This document shows, in pieces, positions 51,434 through 60,084 of a DNA stretch of 64,000 nucleotides; positions within the stretch are counted from its first letter, which is position 1, and each line of letters starts with the position of its first letter. The position numbers were made by a program, and so were the translations under genes. This DNA comes from Mycobacterium sp. 852002-40037_SCH5390672 (GTDB lineage: Bacteria > Actinomycetota > Actinomycetes > Mycobacteriales > Mycobacteriaceae): NCBI RefSeq assembly GCF_001665875.1, contig NZ_LZTA01000128.1, forward strand, positions 33,132 to 97,131. The letters are read 5' to 3'. The notes below the pieces were generated by a model, which did no database searches, was not told the origin of the DNA, and saw only the letters and a list, made by a program, of their open reading frames with translations.

Positions 51434-51874
51434 TCAACCGACTTTGTAAGTCGCCAGGGCCTTGGCGACCAGCGTCCCCCCAGGGTCGACGATTTCGGCC
51501 TCACAGTTGACCAATGACCGGCCGCGCCGCAGGACCCGGCCGATGCCGATCACGTCGGTGGCCCGGGCCGGGGCCATGAAGTCCAGTGTCATGGACACCG
51601 TCACGCCCCGCAGTTCCGGCGGCGCCTGCGCGCCGCACCACGCCGCCGCCATGACGGTGAGATCGGCGAGCGTGGCGATGGCGCCGCCGTGGACCATGTC
51701 GCCGATGGTCACGTTCGAAGGGTCCCAGGGCAGCCGCAGCCGCACTTCGTCCTCCTCGAGTCGGTCGGCGACGATGCCCAGCTTGACGACGAATGGGGAT
51801 TGGGGGAGGAACTGCGCGATGACGTCGCGACCGCTCGGCGCGGGTGGGCGGGCAGGTTCAGAGGTGGCAGTCAT
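51434..51874 (-). CDS. PaaI-type hotdog thioesterase
   Basis: This 146-residue single-hotdog protein probably hydrolyses acyl- or aryl-CoA thioesters. The start is taken at ATG 51874 (MTATSEPARPP). Family motifs are GDMVHGGAIATLADLTVMAA, with the HGG turn and the Asp at the start of the hotdog helix, and VSMTLDFMAPA on the central strand. The open frame extends upstream to 51961 without similarity. I do not recall a gene at this site in H37Rv between Rv1284 and cysD, so it is a likely insertion. Confidence 0.82.
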   Translation of the reverse strand: MTATSEPARPPAPSGRDVIAQFLPQSPFVVKLGIVADRLEEDEVRLRLPWDPSNVTIGDMVHGGAIATLADLTVMAAAWCGAQAPPELRGVTVSMTLDFMAPARATDVIGIGRVLRRGRSLVNCEAEIVDPGGTLVAKALATYKVG

Positions 51875-51989
51875 TCGTCCATGCTTTCGCACCCCCACCA
51901 GCGGCAAAAGTATCGCCACGCCTCTTGACGCGATGTGTCCGGTGGCCCGTGTGCACGCCATCTAAGTCAGCGGACGTCCGGTCCGGCGG

Positions 51990-52022
51990 TTGACAGTGCC
52001 CAGGCGGGCCTGGTCTTATAGA
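51990..52022 (+). promoter_or_regulatory. Candidate cysD promoter with internal inverted repeat
   Basis: TTGACA (51990-51995) is a perfect -35. TATAGA (52017-52022) is a possible -10 but the spacing is 21 bp, longer than usual. CCAGGC (52000-52005) and GCCTGG (52008-52013) form a perfect inverted repeat in the spacer, well placed for an operator. The leader would be about 45 nt to the cysD ATG. Confidence 0.4.
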
Positions 52023-52074
52023 TTGCAAAGATGCCAAACATGGTCAGTTCTGCCAGGTTTTAGTGAAGGAAGCT

Positions 52075-53004
52075 ATGACCAGTGATCTGAAGGTGGCCCC
52101 GGCCGCCGGACAGTACGAATTGAGTCATCTGCGCTCCCTGGAGGCAGAGGCGATCCACATCATTCGCGAGGTGGCCGCGGAGTTCGAGCGGCCGGTGCTG
52201 CTGTTCTCCGGCGGCAAGGATTCCATCGTCATGCTGCACCTGGCGCTACGGGCGTTTCGTCCCGGACGGCTGCCCTTCCCGGTGATGCACGTCGACACCG
52301 GGCACAACTTCGACGAGGTGATCGCGACCCGCGACGAGTTGGTGGCCGAGCACGGCGTGCGCTTGGTGATCGCCTCGGTCCAGGAGGACATCGACGCCGG
52401 GCGGGTCGTCGAGCCGCGCCAGGGACGGAACTCGATCCAGACGGTGACATTGCTGCGTGCCATCCGGGAGAACAAGTTCGATGCCGCGTTCGGCGGAGCG
52501 CGCCGTGACGAGGAGAAGGCCCGCGCCAAGGAACGCGTCTTCAGCTTCCGCGACGAGTTCGGCCAATGGGACCCCAAGGCGCAGCGGCCCGAGTTGTGGA
52601 ACCTCTACAACGGCCGGCATCACAAGGGCGAGCACATCCGGGTGTTCCCGTTGTCCAACTGGACCGAATTCGACATCTGGTCCTACATCGGCGCCGAGAA
52701 CATCGCACTGCCGTCGATCTATTACGCGCACCAGCGCAAGGTGTTTCGCCGTGACGGCATGCTGCTGGCGGTTGACCGCAACATGCAACCGGGAGCCGAC
52801 GAGCCGGTGTTCGAAACGACGGTGCGTTTCCGCACCGTCGGCGACGTCACGTGCACCGGATGCGTGGAATCGGAGGCCGCCACCGTGGACGAGGTCATCG
52901 CCGAGACCGCGGTGTCCCGGCTGACCGAACGCGGGGCCACCAGGGCTGACGACCGCATCTCGGAGGCCGGCATGGAAGACCGCAAGCGGCAGGGATACTT
53001 CTGA
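52075..53004 (+). CDS. cysD: Sulfate adenylyltransferase subunit 2 CysD
   Basis: This 309-residue PP-loop ATPase makes adenosine phosphosulfate (APS) from ATP and sulfate together with CysN. ATG 52075 is preferred over GTG 52063 because GAAGGA lies just before it. The PP-loop is LLFSGGKDSIVML, and the CysD pattern continues with HVDTGHNFDE, FGGARRDEEKARAKER and the Arg-rich RKVFRRDGMLL end. The stop overlaps the cysN start (TGATG). It opens a sulfate-activation operon. Confidence 0.95.
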   Translation: MTSDLKVAPAAGQYELSHLRSLEAEAIHIIREVAAEFERPVLLFSGGKDSIVMLHLALRAFRPGRLPFPVMHVDTGHNFDEVIATRDELVAEHGVRLVIASVQEDIDAGRVVEPRQGRNSIQTVTLLRAIRENKFDAAFGGARRDEEKARAKERVFSFRDEFGQWDPKAQRPELWNLYNGRHHKGEHIRVFPLSNWTEFDIWSYIGAENIALPSIYYAHQRKVFRRDGMLLAVDRNMQPGADEPVFETTVRFRTVGDVTCTGCVESEAATVDEVIAETAVSRLTERGATRADDRISEAGMEDRKRQGYF

Positions 53005-54845
53005 TGACAACGCTATTACGTCTGGCAACCGCGGGTTCCGTCGACGACGGCAAGTCCACCCTGATCGGTCGGCTGCTCTACGACTCCAAGGCCGTGATGG
53101 AAGACCAGTGGGCCGCGGTGGAGCAGACGTCGAAGGACCGCGGGAACGACTACACCGACCTGGCGCTGGTGACCGACGGCCTGCGGGCCGAGCGCGAACA
53201 GGGCATCACGATCGACGTGGCCTACCGCTACTTCGCCACTCCCAAGCGGAAATTCATCATCGCCGATACCCCCGGCCACATCCAGTACACCCGCAACATG
53301 GTGACCGGCGCGTCGACCGCCCAACTGGTGATCGTGCTCGTCGATGCGCGGCACGGCTTGTTGGAACAATCACGCCGGCACGCCTTCCTGGCGTCCCTAC
53401 TGGGCATCCAGCACATCGTGCTCGCGGTCAACAAGATGGACCTGATCGGTTGGGACAGAGAGAAATTCGAGGCGATCCGGGACGAATTCCACGCCTTTGC
53501 CGCACGTCTGGATGTGCACGACGTCGCCACCATTCCGCTTTCGGCGCTGCACGGCGACAACGTGGTGACCAAGTCGGACCACACACCTTGGTACGAGGGT
53601 CCGGCGTTGTTGTCGCACCTCGAAGAGGTGTACATCGCGGGTGACCGCAACATGGTCGACGTGCGGTTTCCGGTCCAGTACGTCATCCGCCCGCACACCC
53701 GCGAACACCAGGACCACCGTAGTTACGCCGGCACCGTGGCCAGCGGGGTCATGCGTCCCGGCGATGAAGTGGTCGTGCTACCGGTTGGCAAGCACACCCG
53801 CATCACCGCGATCGATGGTCCGAATGGTCCGGTGCAAGAAGCCTTCCCGCCGATGGCCGTATCGCTGACCCTGGCCGACGAGATCGATATCTCACGGGGC
53901 GACTTGATCGCCCGTACCCACAATCAGCCCAGGATCGCGCAGGACTTCGACGCGACGGTGTGCTGGATGGCCGACAATGCGGCTCTCGAGCCCGGCCGCG
54001 ATTACGTCATCAAGCACACCACCCGCACCACGCACGCCAAGGTGACCGCGCTCGACTACCGGCTGGACGTCAACACGCTGCATCGTGATAAGACGGCAAC
54101 GGCGTTGCAGCTCAATGAACTCGGCCGCATTTCGTTGCGCACCCAGGTGCCGCTGCTGCTCGACGAGTACACCCGCAACCCCAGCACCGGTTCGTTCATC
54201 CTCATCGACCCGCACACCAACGGCACGGTGGCGGCCGGCATGGTGTTGCGCGACGCTTCGGCACAGGCCGCCAGTCCGAATACCGTGCGGCACAAGTCAT
54301 CCGCTGTCGCCGAGGGCCGCCCTCGGGGGAAGACGGTGTGGTTCACCGGTTTGTCCGGGTCCGGCAAGTCGTCGGTGGCCATGCTGGTCGAGCAAAAGCT
54401 GCTCGAAAACGGCGCTCTGGCTTACGTTCTCGACGGCGATAACCTGAGGCACGGTTTGAACGCCGACTTGGGCTTCAGCATGGCCGACCGAGCCGAAAAT
54501 CTGCGCCGGCTGGCGCACGTGGCCGCCCTGCTCGCCGACTGCGGCAACGTCGTGCTGGTACCGGCGATCAGTCCGCTGACCGAGCAACGGGAGCTGGCGC
54601 GCCAAGTGCACGCCGACGCCGGCTTCGACTTCATCGAGGTGTTCTGTGACACTCCGATTGAGGAATGCGAAAAGCGTGATCCCAAGGGCCTGTACGCCAA
54701 AGCCCGGGCGGGTGAGATCAGCCAGTTCACCGGCATCGACAGCCCGTATCAGGCGCCGGTGAACCCCGATCTGCGGCTGACCCCCGACGGTACCGTCGAG
54801 GAGCAGGCGCAGCGGGTCATCGACCTGCTCGAATCACGCGGGTAG
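53004..54845 (+). CDS. cysN: Bifunctional CysN-CysC: sulfate adenylyltransferase GTPase plus APS kinase
   Basis: This 613-residue fusion protein powers APS synthesis with GTP and then phosphorylates APS to PAPS. The GTPase half (1-430) has G1 AGSVDDGKSTL, G3 DTPGH and G4 NKMD, followed by two EF-Tu-like beta barrels. The APS kinase half (about 440-613) has Walker A GLSGSGKSS, DGDNLRHGL and ISPLTEQREL. The phospho-acceptor Ser region is intact. The fused arrangement is the mycobacterial norm (Rv1286). It is coupled to cysD by a one-base overlap. Confidence 0.96.
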   Translation: MTTLLRLATAGSVDDGKSTLIGRLLYDSKAVMEDQWAAVEQTSKDRGNDYTDLALVTDGLRAEREQGITIDVAYRYFATPKRKFIIADTPGHIQYTRNMVTGASTAQLVIVLVDARHGLLEQSRRHAFLASLLGIQHIVLAVNKMDLIGWDREKFEAIRDEFHAFAARLDVHDVATIPLSALHGDNVVTKSDHTPWYEGPALLSHLEEVYIAGDRNMVDVRFPVQYVIRPHTREHQDHRSYAGTVASGVMRPGDEVVVLPVGKHTRITAIDGPNGPVQEAFPPMAVSLTLADEIDISRGDLIARTHNQPRIAQDFDATVCWMADNAALEPGRDYVIKHTTRTTHAKVTALDYRLDVNTLHRDKTATALQLNELGRISLRTQVPLLLDEYTRNPSTGSFILIDPHTNGTVAAGMVLRDASAQAASPNTVRHKSSAVAEGRPRGKTVWFTGLSGSGKSSVAMLVEQKLLENGALAYVLDGDNLRHGLNADLGFSMADRAENLRRLAHVAALLADCGNVVLVPAISPLTEQRELARQVHADAGFDFIEVFCDTPIEECEKRDPKGLYAKARAGEISQFTGIDSPYQAPVNPDLRLTPDGTVEEQAQRVIDLLESRG

Positions 54846-54903
54846 CGCACCAGATCAGCCAGGCTGCACCGAAATCGTGCCGCCGGGTGGCACAATCCTG
54901 TGA

Positions 54904-55389
54904 GTGCGCATGTCGGCGAAGGCGGAGTATGCCGTGCGGGCGATGATTCAGCTCGCCACGGTGCCCGACGGAACGCTGGTAAAGACCGACGACCTGGCGC
55001 AGGCCCAGGGCATTCCGCCGCAATTCCTCGTCGACATTCTCACCAACCTGCGCACCGACCGGCTGGTGCGAAGTCATCGAGGTCGCGAAGGTGGCTACGA
55101 ATTGGCCCGTTCCGGAAAAGACATCAGCATTGCTGACGTGCTGCGCTGCATCGACGGACCGCTGGCCAGCGTCCGTGACATCGGACTGGGCGACTTGCCG
55201 TACTCGGGGCCCACGGCGGCACTCACCGACGTCTGGCGCGCGCTGCGGGCCAGCATGCGCTCGGTGCTGGAAGAAACGACCCTGGCCGATGTCGCCACCG
55301 GCGGCCTGCCCAAGCATGTCGCGCAACTGGCCGATGACTATCGCAAGCAGGAAAGCCAGCGGCACGGCACAGCACGCACCGGCGACTAG
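54904..55389 (+). CDS. Rrf2-family transcriptional regulator (Rv1287-like)
   Basis: This 161-residue winged-helix regulator starts at GTG 54904 (or ATG 54910, MSAKAEYAV). The HTH covers about residues 8-70 with LVKTDDLAQAQGIPPQFLVD; the wing is RGREGGYEL. A single Cys (LRCIDG) is present, so the three-Cys iron-sulfur site of IscR is absent; CymR, which represses sulfur genes via CysK, likewise lacks a cluster. Its position 58 bp after cysNC suggests control of sulfate assimilation. No SD is seen, and translation may be leaderless. Confidence 0.88.
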   Translation: MRMSAKAEYAVRAMIQLATVPDGTLVKTDDLAQAQGIPPQFLVDILTNLRTDRLVRSHRGREGGYELARSGKDISIADVLRCIDGPLASVRDIGLGDLPYSGPTAALTDVWRALRASMRSVLEETTLADVATGGLPKHVAQLADDYRKQESQRHGTARTGD

Positions 55390-55406
55390 GCGGCAACGTC
55401 AGCCGC

Positions 55407-55796
55407 TCAGCCCGCTGATCCGTACGGGCTGGTGAGGATCTCCAGGGCATGGCCGGAAGGGTCTGGGAAATAGACCCCGCGCCCTCCGTGACTGTGGTTG
55501 ATCTCGCCCGGGTGTTTGGCCCCCGGATCGGCCCAGTGCTGCAGGCCGCGTGACTGGATCCTGGCGTAGATGGTGTCGAACTCCTGCTCGGACACCAAGA
55601 ACGCGTAGTGCTGCCGCGGGATGTCGGCGCCTTCAGGGGCGTCCGCATAGTCGAGACTGACGCCGTGCTCGAGTTCGACAACCATGAAGTGGCCGAAGGG
55701 CTTTGGGCTGGGCAGCCCGAACAGCTCGGCGAGAAACTCGGCAGATTCTCGCTTGTCGCGCGACGCGACGATGGTGTGGTTGAAACTGATGGTCAT
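55407..55796 (-). CDS. VOC (glyoxalase/dioxygenase fold) protein
   Basis: This 129-residue single-VOC protein has paired betaalphabetabetabeta modules. The likely metal ligands are His7 (FNHTIVAS), a His in RQHYAFLV and the Glu in HALEILTSPY. GVYFPDPSGHALEI is the usual VOC end. No lyase or dioxygenase class can be assigned. It starts the region after the Rv1287 orthologue where the H37Rv order no longer applies. It converges on the Rrf2 gene with a 17-bp gap. Confidence 0.82.
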   Translation of the reverse strand: MTISFNHTIVASRDKRESAEFLAELFGLPSPKPFGHFMVVELEHGVSLDYADAPEGADIPRQHYAFLVSEQEFDTIYARIQSRGLQHWADPGAKHPGEINHSHGGRGVYFPDPSGHALEILTSPYGSAG

Positions 55797-55839
55797 AGTT
55801 CTTTCCAGTCAACCACTGTGCGCCGGGCGCGACAACGCG

Positions 55840-56262
55840 TTATTTCGGTGCGGTTAGCTCCAGGGCGATGTTGTCGGGATCGCGGAACTCCAGGATGTAG
55901 GACGGCCCGATGTCTTTGACCGGCTCGTGGACGACACCGAGTTCATCGAGATGCGCTGCTGCAGAATCCAATTCGTCTTTGCTGGCCAGGCGGAAAGCAA
56001 TGTGGTCGAGTCCGACGCGATCTTCGTCGAAGCGGTCCGCGGCAACCGGGCGCAGTCCGAGTAACGTGCCGCCGAGGTCGTAGATGACGCCGCCGAAGAG
56101 GAAGCCCAACTGATTGCGGGTGGATTCGTCGGCGTTGTCGGGGACCTCGATCAACACCGGCCAGCCGAACACGCTCTCGTAGAACTGCCGCGACCGCTCG
56201 ATATCGGTCACGGTCAGCCGGACATGTGCGATGGAACTACTGGTGAACGCCACTTGGTCCAT
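55840..56262 (-). CDS. VOC (glyoxalase/dioxygenase fold) protein
   Basis: This 140-residue second VOC protein starts at ATG 56262 (MDQVAFTSSSIAHVRLTV). Ligand candidates are His in AHVRLTV, His in LDHIAFRL and Glu in ALELTAPK. The frame stays open upstream to 57234 but there it is antisense to the LLM gene, so the extension is discounted. It is only 43 bp after the VOC gene at its left if read in the same direction, so the two may form one transcript. It is divergent from the LLM gene with a 45-bp gap. Confidence 0.82.
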   Translation of the reverse strand: MDQVAFTSSSIAHVRLTVTDIERSRQFYESVFGWPVLIEVPDNADESTRNQLGFLFGGVIYDLGGTLLGLRPVAADRFDEDRVGLDHIAFRLASKDELDSAAAHLDELGVVHEPVKDIGPSYILEFRDPDNIALELTAPK

Positions 56263-56307
56263 GGTTCCACTGAACGGCCGCATGTTAAACATGCCAGAAT
56301 CGCCGTC

Positions 56308-57198
56308 GTGCAGATTGCGATGACCATGCCGGTGATGGAGCCGGACTTGGATGCGACGGTGCTCGAGACCTGGGCACGCGCCATCGACGAGGGTCCGTTC
56401 TCGTCGCTGTGCTGGGGCGAGCGCATCGCCTTCGACAACCCGGACAACCTGACGCTGTTGGGTGCGCTCGCCGCGTGGACCAAGCGGGTGCGGCTGCTGA
56501 CGACGGTCATCGTGCCGCAGCTGCACGATCCGGTCATGCTCGCCAAAGGCCTCGCAACGGGCGACCTGCTCAGTGGCGGGCGGCTGACCGTGGGCATCGG
56601 GGTGGGCGGGCGGCACGAGGACTACCACGCCGTGAGTGCCGATCCGGCGACGCAGAATATGCGCGGCATGGCCGAGCGCGTGGCGGTGATGAAGCGGGTC
56701 TGGGCGGGTGAGAAGACCACCGACTCGGTGCGGCCCGTCGGTCCGGCGCCGATTCAGCCGGGTGGTCCGCCGCTGTTCGTCGGCACTATCGGGCCGAAAA
56801 CCATCCGCAGCGCGGCCGCGTGGGCCGACGGACTGGCCGGCACCACCTTGGACCTCGACGTGGCCAAGCAGAACGAGCTTTTCGACGTGACCCGAGCGGC
56901 CTGGGCGCAGGCCGGCAAGCCCAAACCCCACCTCATCACCTCGTTCTGGTTCGCGTTCGGGTCGCCCGAAGGGTCGCGCGACCAAATACATCGTCATCTG
57001 CGGCGCTATATGAACTGGATACCGGCCGAATACGTCGACGCGATGGCGCCGATGACGGGATGGGCCGGCAGTGAAGACGAGCTGCTGGGCGTGTTGCGCG
57101 GGTTCGAGGAGATCGGCACCGACGAGGTTCAGCTCATCCCCACCAGCTCGGACGTCGATCAGCTTCGTCGTGCCGCGGACGTGGCCGCGCGGCTGTAA
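56308..57198 (+). CDS. Luciferase-like (LLM) oxidoreductase, possibly F420-dependent
   Basis: This 296-residue TIM-barrel oxidoreductase starts at GTG 56308 (VQIAMTMPVMEPDL). Diagnostic parts are LCWGERIAF, VRLLTTVIVPQLHDPVMLAK, GRLTVGIGVGGRHEDY and FVGTIGPKTIRSAA, as in LLM proteins of mycobacteria, many of which use F420. The C-terminus is complete (DEVQLIPTSSDVDQLRR). The close divergent VOC gene and this one may share a pathway for an aromatic or lipid substrate; that is inference. Confidence 0.84.
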   Translation: MQIAMTMPVMEPDLDATVLETWARAIDEGPFSSLCWGERIAFDNPDNLTLLGALAAWTKRVRLLTTVIVPQLHDPVMLAKGLATGDLLSGGRLTVGIGVGGRHEDYHAVSADPATQNMRGMAERVAVMKRVWAGEKTTDSVRPVGPAPIQPGGPPLFVGTIGPKTIRSAAAWADGLAGTTLDLDVAKQNELFDVTRAAWAQAGKPKPHLITSFWFAFGSPEGSRDQIHRHLRRYMNWIPAEYVDAMAPMTGWAGSEDELLGVLRGFEEIGTDEVQLIPTSSDVDQLRRAADVAARL

Positions 57199-57277
57199 TC
57201 TCGTCCGCGTTTGGGGCGACGCTGCAGGTAGCACGGGGTGAATTGCCGCGTCGGCGTGGTGGCGATTTCATTAGCGC

Positions 57278-58150
57278 ATGACGCAGCAGGAGTTGCCCGC
57301 CCCGCTGGCCGAACTGACCGGGCTCATGACGGAGTGCGCGAGCAACGGTGATTACGCCGGGGCCGCGCGGCAGGCGAACGAGCTGGTCACGCTCTGCCGG
57401 GCGACGCTTGGCGAGCGCCATCCCACCGTCCTGGAACTCAAGGTGTCGCTGGCCACCGTGCAACTGCGAGCGGGCGAGGATGCCGTCGCCTACGAAGAGT
57501 TCGCACGGCTGATACCGGACCTGGTCGAGGTGCTCGGGCGCGATCACCTCAGCACCCTGACCGCTCGTCACCTGTTGGCGGGTCGGCAACAAGGCTCGCT
57601 GTCATCGCTTGCCGAATGGTCGCAGCTTTTCGCCGACGAACAGCGCGTCTTGGGTGCCGAACACGAGAGCGTGCTGGTTGCCCGCGAGAAAATCGCCGAG
57701 AAGCGTTGGGAAATCGGCGATCTCGTGGGTGCCATGGCCGAGGGCGAACACGTACTCGCCGCGCGCCGACGCGTGCTCGGTGACGACCACGCCGATACCC
57801 TCGGGACGAGACTAATGCTGGCAATCTGGCGGGGCCGCGCCGGTGACGTGGCAGCGGCCGTCGCCGAGCTCGAGCCGTTGATCGGCGACCTGCGCGACAA
57901 GCTGGGCGACGGCCACGTCCACCTGCTCATGGCCCGGCACATGTTCACCCTCTGGGCCCCCGACCGGGCCGGCGTCACGGACGAGGTCGCCGCATGGGAA
58001 GCGCTTGTCGACGAAGAGGCGCGCGTACTCGGGGCCGAGCATCCGGTGACCCTCGCCGCCCGCCATGAGTTGGCCGGATTGTGCGCCCGCCATGGTGGGC
58101 GCGCGGATAAATCCGGGGGCCATGGGTCGCTGGACTGGTCTGCTTCGTGA
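57278..58150 (+). CDS. Tetratricopeptide (TPR-10/12-type) repeat protein
   Basis: This 290-residue protein consists of about five TPR-like repeats of roughly 45 residues, each with LG-x-x-H-x-x-x-L/V near the middle (LGERHPTVL, LGRDHLSTL, LGAEHESVL, LGDDHADTL, LGAEHPVTL). Such repeats form the sensor part of actinobacterial NB-ARC/STAND proteins, but no ATPase domain is present here. No signal peptide or TM helix is seen, so it is cytosolic. Binding partner unknown. It converges on the potassium channel gene with a 34-bp gap. Confidence 0.8.
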   Translation: MTQQELPAPLAELTGLMTECASNGDYAGAARQANELVTLCRATLGERHPTVLELKVSLATVQLRAGEDAVAYEEFARLIPDLVEVLGRDHLSTLTARHLLAGRQQGSLSSLAEWSQLFADEQRVLGAEHESVLVAREKIAEKRWEIGDLVGAMAEGEHVLAARRRVLGDDHADTLGTRLMLAIWRGRAGDVAAAVAELEPLIGDLRDKLGDGHVHLLMARHMFTLWAPDRAGVTDEVAAWEALVDEEARVLGAEHPVTLAARHELAGLCARHGGRADKSGGHGSLDWSAS

Positions 58151-58184
58151 CCCGGATGTGCTGTGAGGGGATGTCCCGCAAGCG

Positions 58185-59912
58185 TCACGTCGCCGCTTTA
58201 TCCGCGGGGCGCTCGTCGCTGATGGCGGGCTCCTGGGGCGGCTGACCCTTGCGCAGCGTCTCCAGCAGCTCGCGGTAGGGCCCCACCAGGTAGACGGTGT
58301 CGCCGCCGCGAAGCCAGGCGTCGCGGCGGGGGTGCAGCTCGACAGGCGTGTCCCGGCGTGTGATCGCGATGACGCGGGTCTGGGTGGACATCTCGAACAT
58401 CCGCAGCCCGTCGAGTTCGCTGCCGGCCGCCACGTGCATGGCGCCGACCATGAATGAACGCTGGCCGACCGAGAACGTCCCCAGCACCTGCAGACCCATC
58501 GCGGCACCGATGAACCAGGGGGCGGCCAGGTCGACGGTCGAGCGAACGTTTTCGAAACCGAACCGCTTTGCCACCGCATCGCCGAGGGTGCGATCATAGA
58601 TGCGCAGCACTATGGGCACATCGGGCCGGTTGACCTCAGGCATCACCCGGGGACCGAGCATCTCGCGCAGCACAATTCCGGTCTCGATGTTGACCATGTC
58701 GTCCTGAGTCAGGACCGCGACGGCGCGGGCGCGATCGACACGGGCCGACTCCAGCGTCTGGCGCAATGTTGCGTCCCCGAAGATCACCGGCACATCGAGT
58801 TCGTCTGCGACCGAAAGGAATCGGTTGTTCTCGTCGCGCTCGATCACCGCGACGTCGTATCCGGCGGCGGTCAGATCGCCGACGACGCGGCTGCCGAACG
58901 AGCCCAGCCCGACGACGATGATGTGGTTGCGCAGATGGCGTGCCCGCCGGACCCCGGCCGATTGCAGGAAGCGCCGCGAGAGCAGCAAGTCAGCCAGGAA
59001 GGCCACGAGCAGAGCGGTGGTGGTCACACCGGCGAACATCAAGGCAACGGCGAAGATTCGCAGCCATGCGGATTGGTGCAGGAAGGTGAACTCGCCATAC
59101 CCCACGGTGGTGATGGTCTCCGCGGTGAAGTACATGGCGTCCAGCCAGGACAGTCGTGGCTTTGTGTAGGAGAAGTGCACGACGACTGTCGACGCGAGCA
59201 ACAGACTGAGCGCGAGCAGCATTGCGGGGAAGAGCATGGGATTGACGTCGTCGCGCATGGCCCGCGCGGCGTCCGAGACGCGGCGCATCCACGACTGGCG
59301 AGAGCGCGACGCGGCCGGCCGAGGGGTTCTTATGCCGCGCGCGGCCAGCTCATCCGCGCTGCCGATCATGGCGGTCCAGTCGCCCACGCGCACTCGATGA
59401 TCTCGTCCGGGGCAGGGCACCACCTCATCGGGCCTAGCGGAGTTCTCGCCGTGAATCACGGCTACCGGCGCCAGGTCGCCGTAGATCTCCCGAAGGGTCG
59501 CGTCGCGCGGCGCCTCGGCCCCCGAAACGATGAATTTGATGCCGGCCGCCTCGACCGGGTGCGTGCTGCTCGCCAAACAGGCTTCGACGACCGACGGAGC
59601 CGCCAGGTCGGCGACGTCCAGGATGGCGCCCGGACCGTTATCGGCGGCCACCGCTGCACGCAGGACGTCGTTGCCCAAGCGGGCGACCACGCGCACATTG
59701 GGATTCGTTTTCCTTGCCAGCAAGGCGATTTCGAGATTCTTCGCGTCGTCATCCCCGGCGCAGACAACGGCGCTGGCCCGGCCAAGATCGGCGCCGGTGA
59801 GCTCCTCGCTGTGCAGCTTGACGATGGTTGCGCCCGCGCGGTTCAATTCCTCGGCGATCGTGGTCGCGAGCGCGTCGTCACCGCTGACGATGATGTGGCG
59901 GCGCGTGCTCAT
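58185..59912 (-). CDS. Potassium channel with flanking RCK/TrkA-N domains
   Basis: This 575-residue membrane protein starts at ATG 59912 (MSTRRHIIVSGDD). An N-terminal RCK-like Rossmann domain (1-150) has GDDALA in place of GxGxxG. Two TM helices (about 226-248 and 283-311) flank the pore with selectivity filter TITTVGYGEF at about 267-275. A second RCK domain (about 329-470) has an intact GLGSFG. A TrkA-C-like segment (about 505-560) ends the protein. This is a K+-selective channel gated by ligands on the RCK domains, for example nucleotides or ions. The gene is divergent from the paralogue pair, 172 bp away. H37Rv has no clear equivalent that I recall at this place. Confidence 0.88.
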   Translation of the reverse strand: MSTRRHIIVSGDDALATTIAEELNRAGATIVKLHSEELTGADLGRASAVVCAGDDDAKNLEIALLARKTNPNVRVVARLGNDVLRAAVAADNGPGAILDVADLAAPSVVEACLASSTHPVEAAGIKFIVSGAEAPRDATLREIYGDLAPVAVIHGENSARPDEVVPCPGRDHRVRVGDWTAMIGSADELAARGIRTPRPAASRSRQSWMRRVSDAARAMRDDVNPMLFPAMLLALSLLLASTVVVHFSYTKPRLSWLDAMYFTAETITTVGYGEFTFLHQSAWLRIFAVALMFAGVTTTALLVAFLADLLLSRRFLQSAGVRRARHLRNHIIVVGLGSFGSRVVGDLTAAGYDVAVIERDENNRFLSVADELDVPVIFGDATLRQTLESARVDRARAVAVLTQDDMVNIETGIVLREMLGPRVMPEVNRPDVPIVLRIYDRTLGDAVAKRFGFENVRSTVDLAAPWFIGAAMGLQVLGTFSVGQRSFMVGAMHVAAGSELDGLRMFEMSTQTRVIAITRRDTPVELHPRRDAWLRGGDTVYLVGPYRELLETLRKGQPPQEPAISDERPADKAAT

Positions 59913-60084
59913 GTATCCCCACCTCTGATGACATCGGCGCTCACTTGTTGCTACGACTATCGGGCACGGTGTCGATTGATGCCAGCGTGACATGTCCCTA
60001 AGCCTCTTGAGGGAGATAATCGACGCGCATCGTCGCTTGACGGGCGGCGCCCGGGAAAGGCGCCGGAACTGAATGGGAGGACGC

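Noticed and set aside
55840..57234. 464-residue version of the second VOC protein
   Set aside because: Only the last 140 residues resemble a VOC domain; the rest is antisense to the LLM gene.
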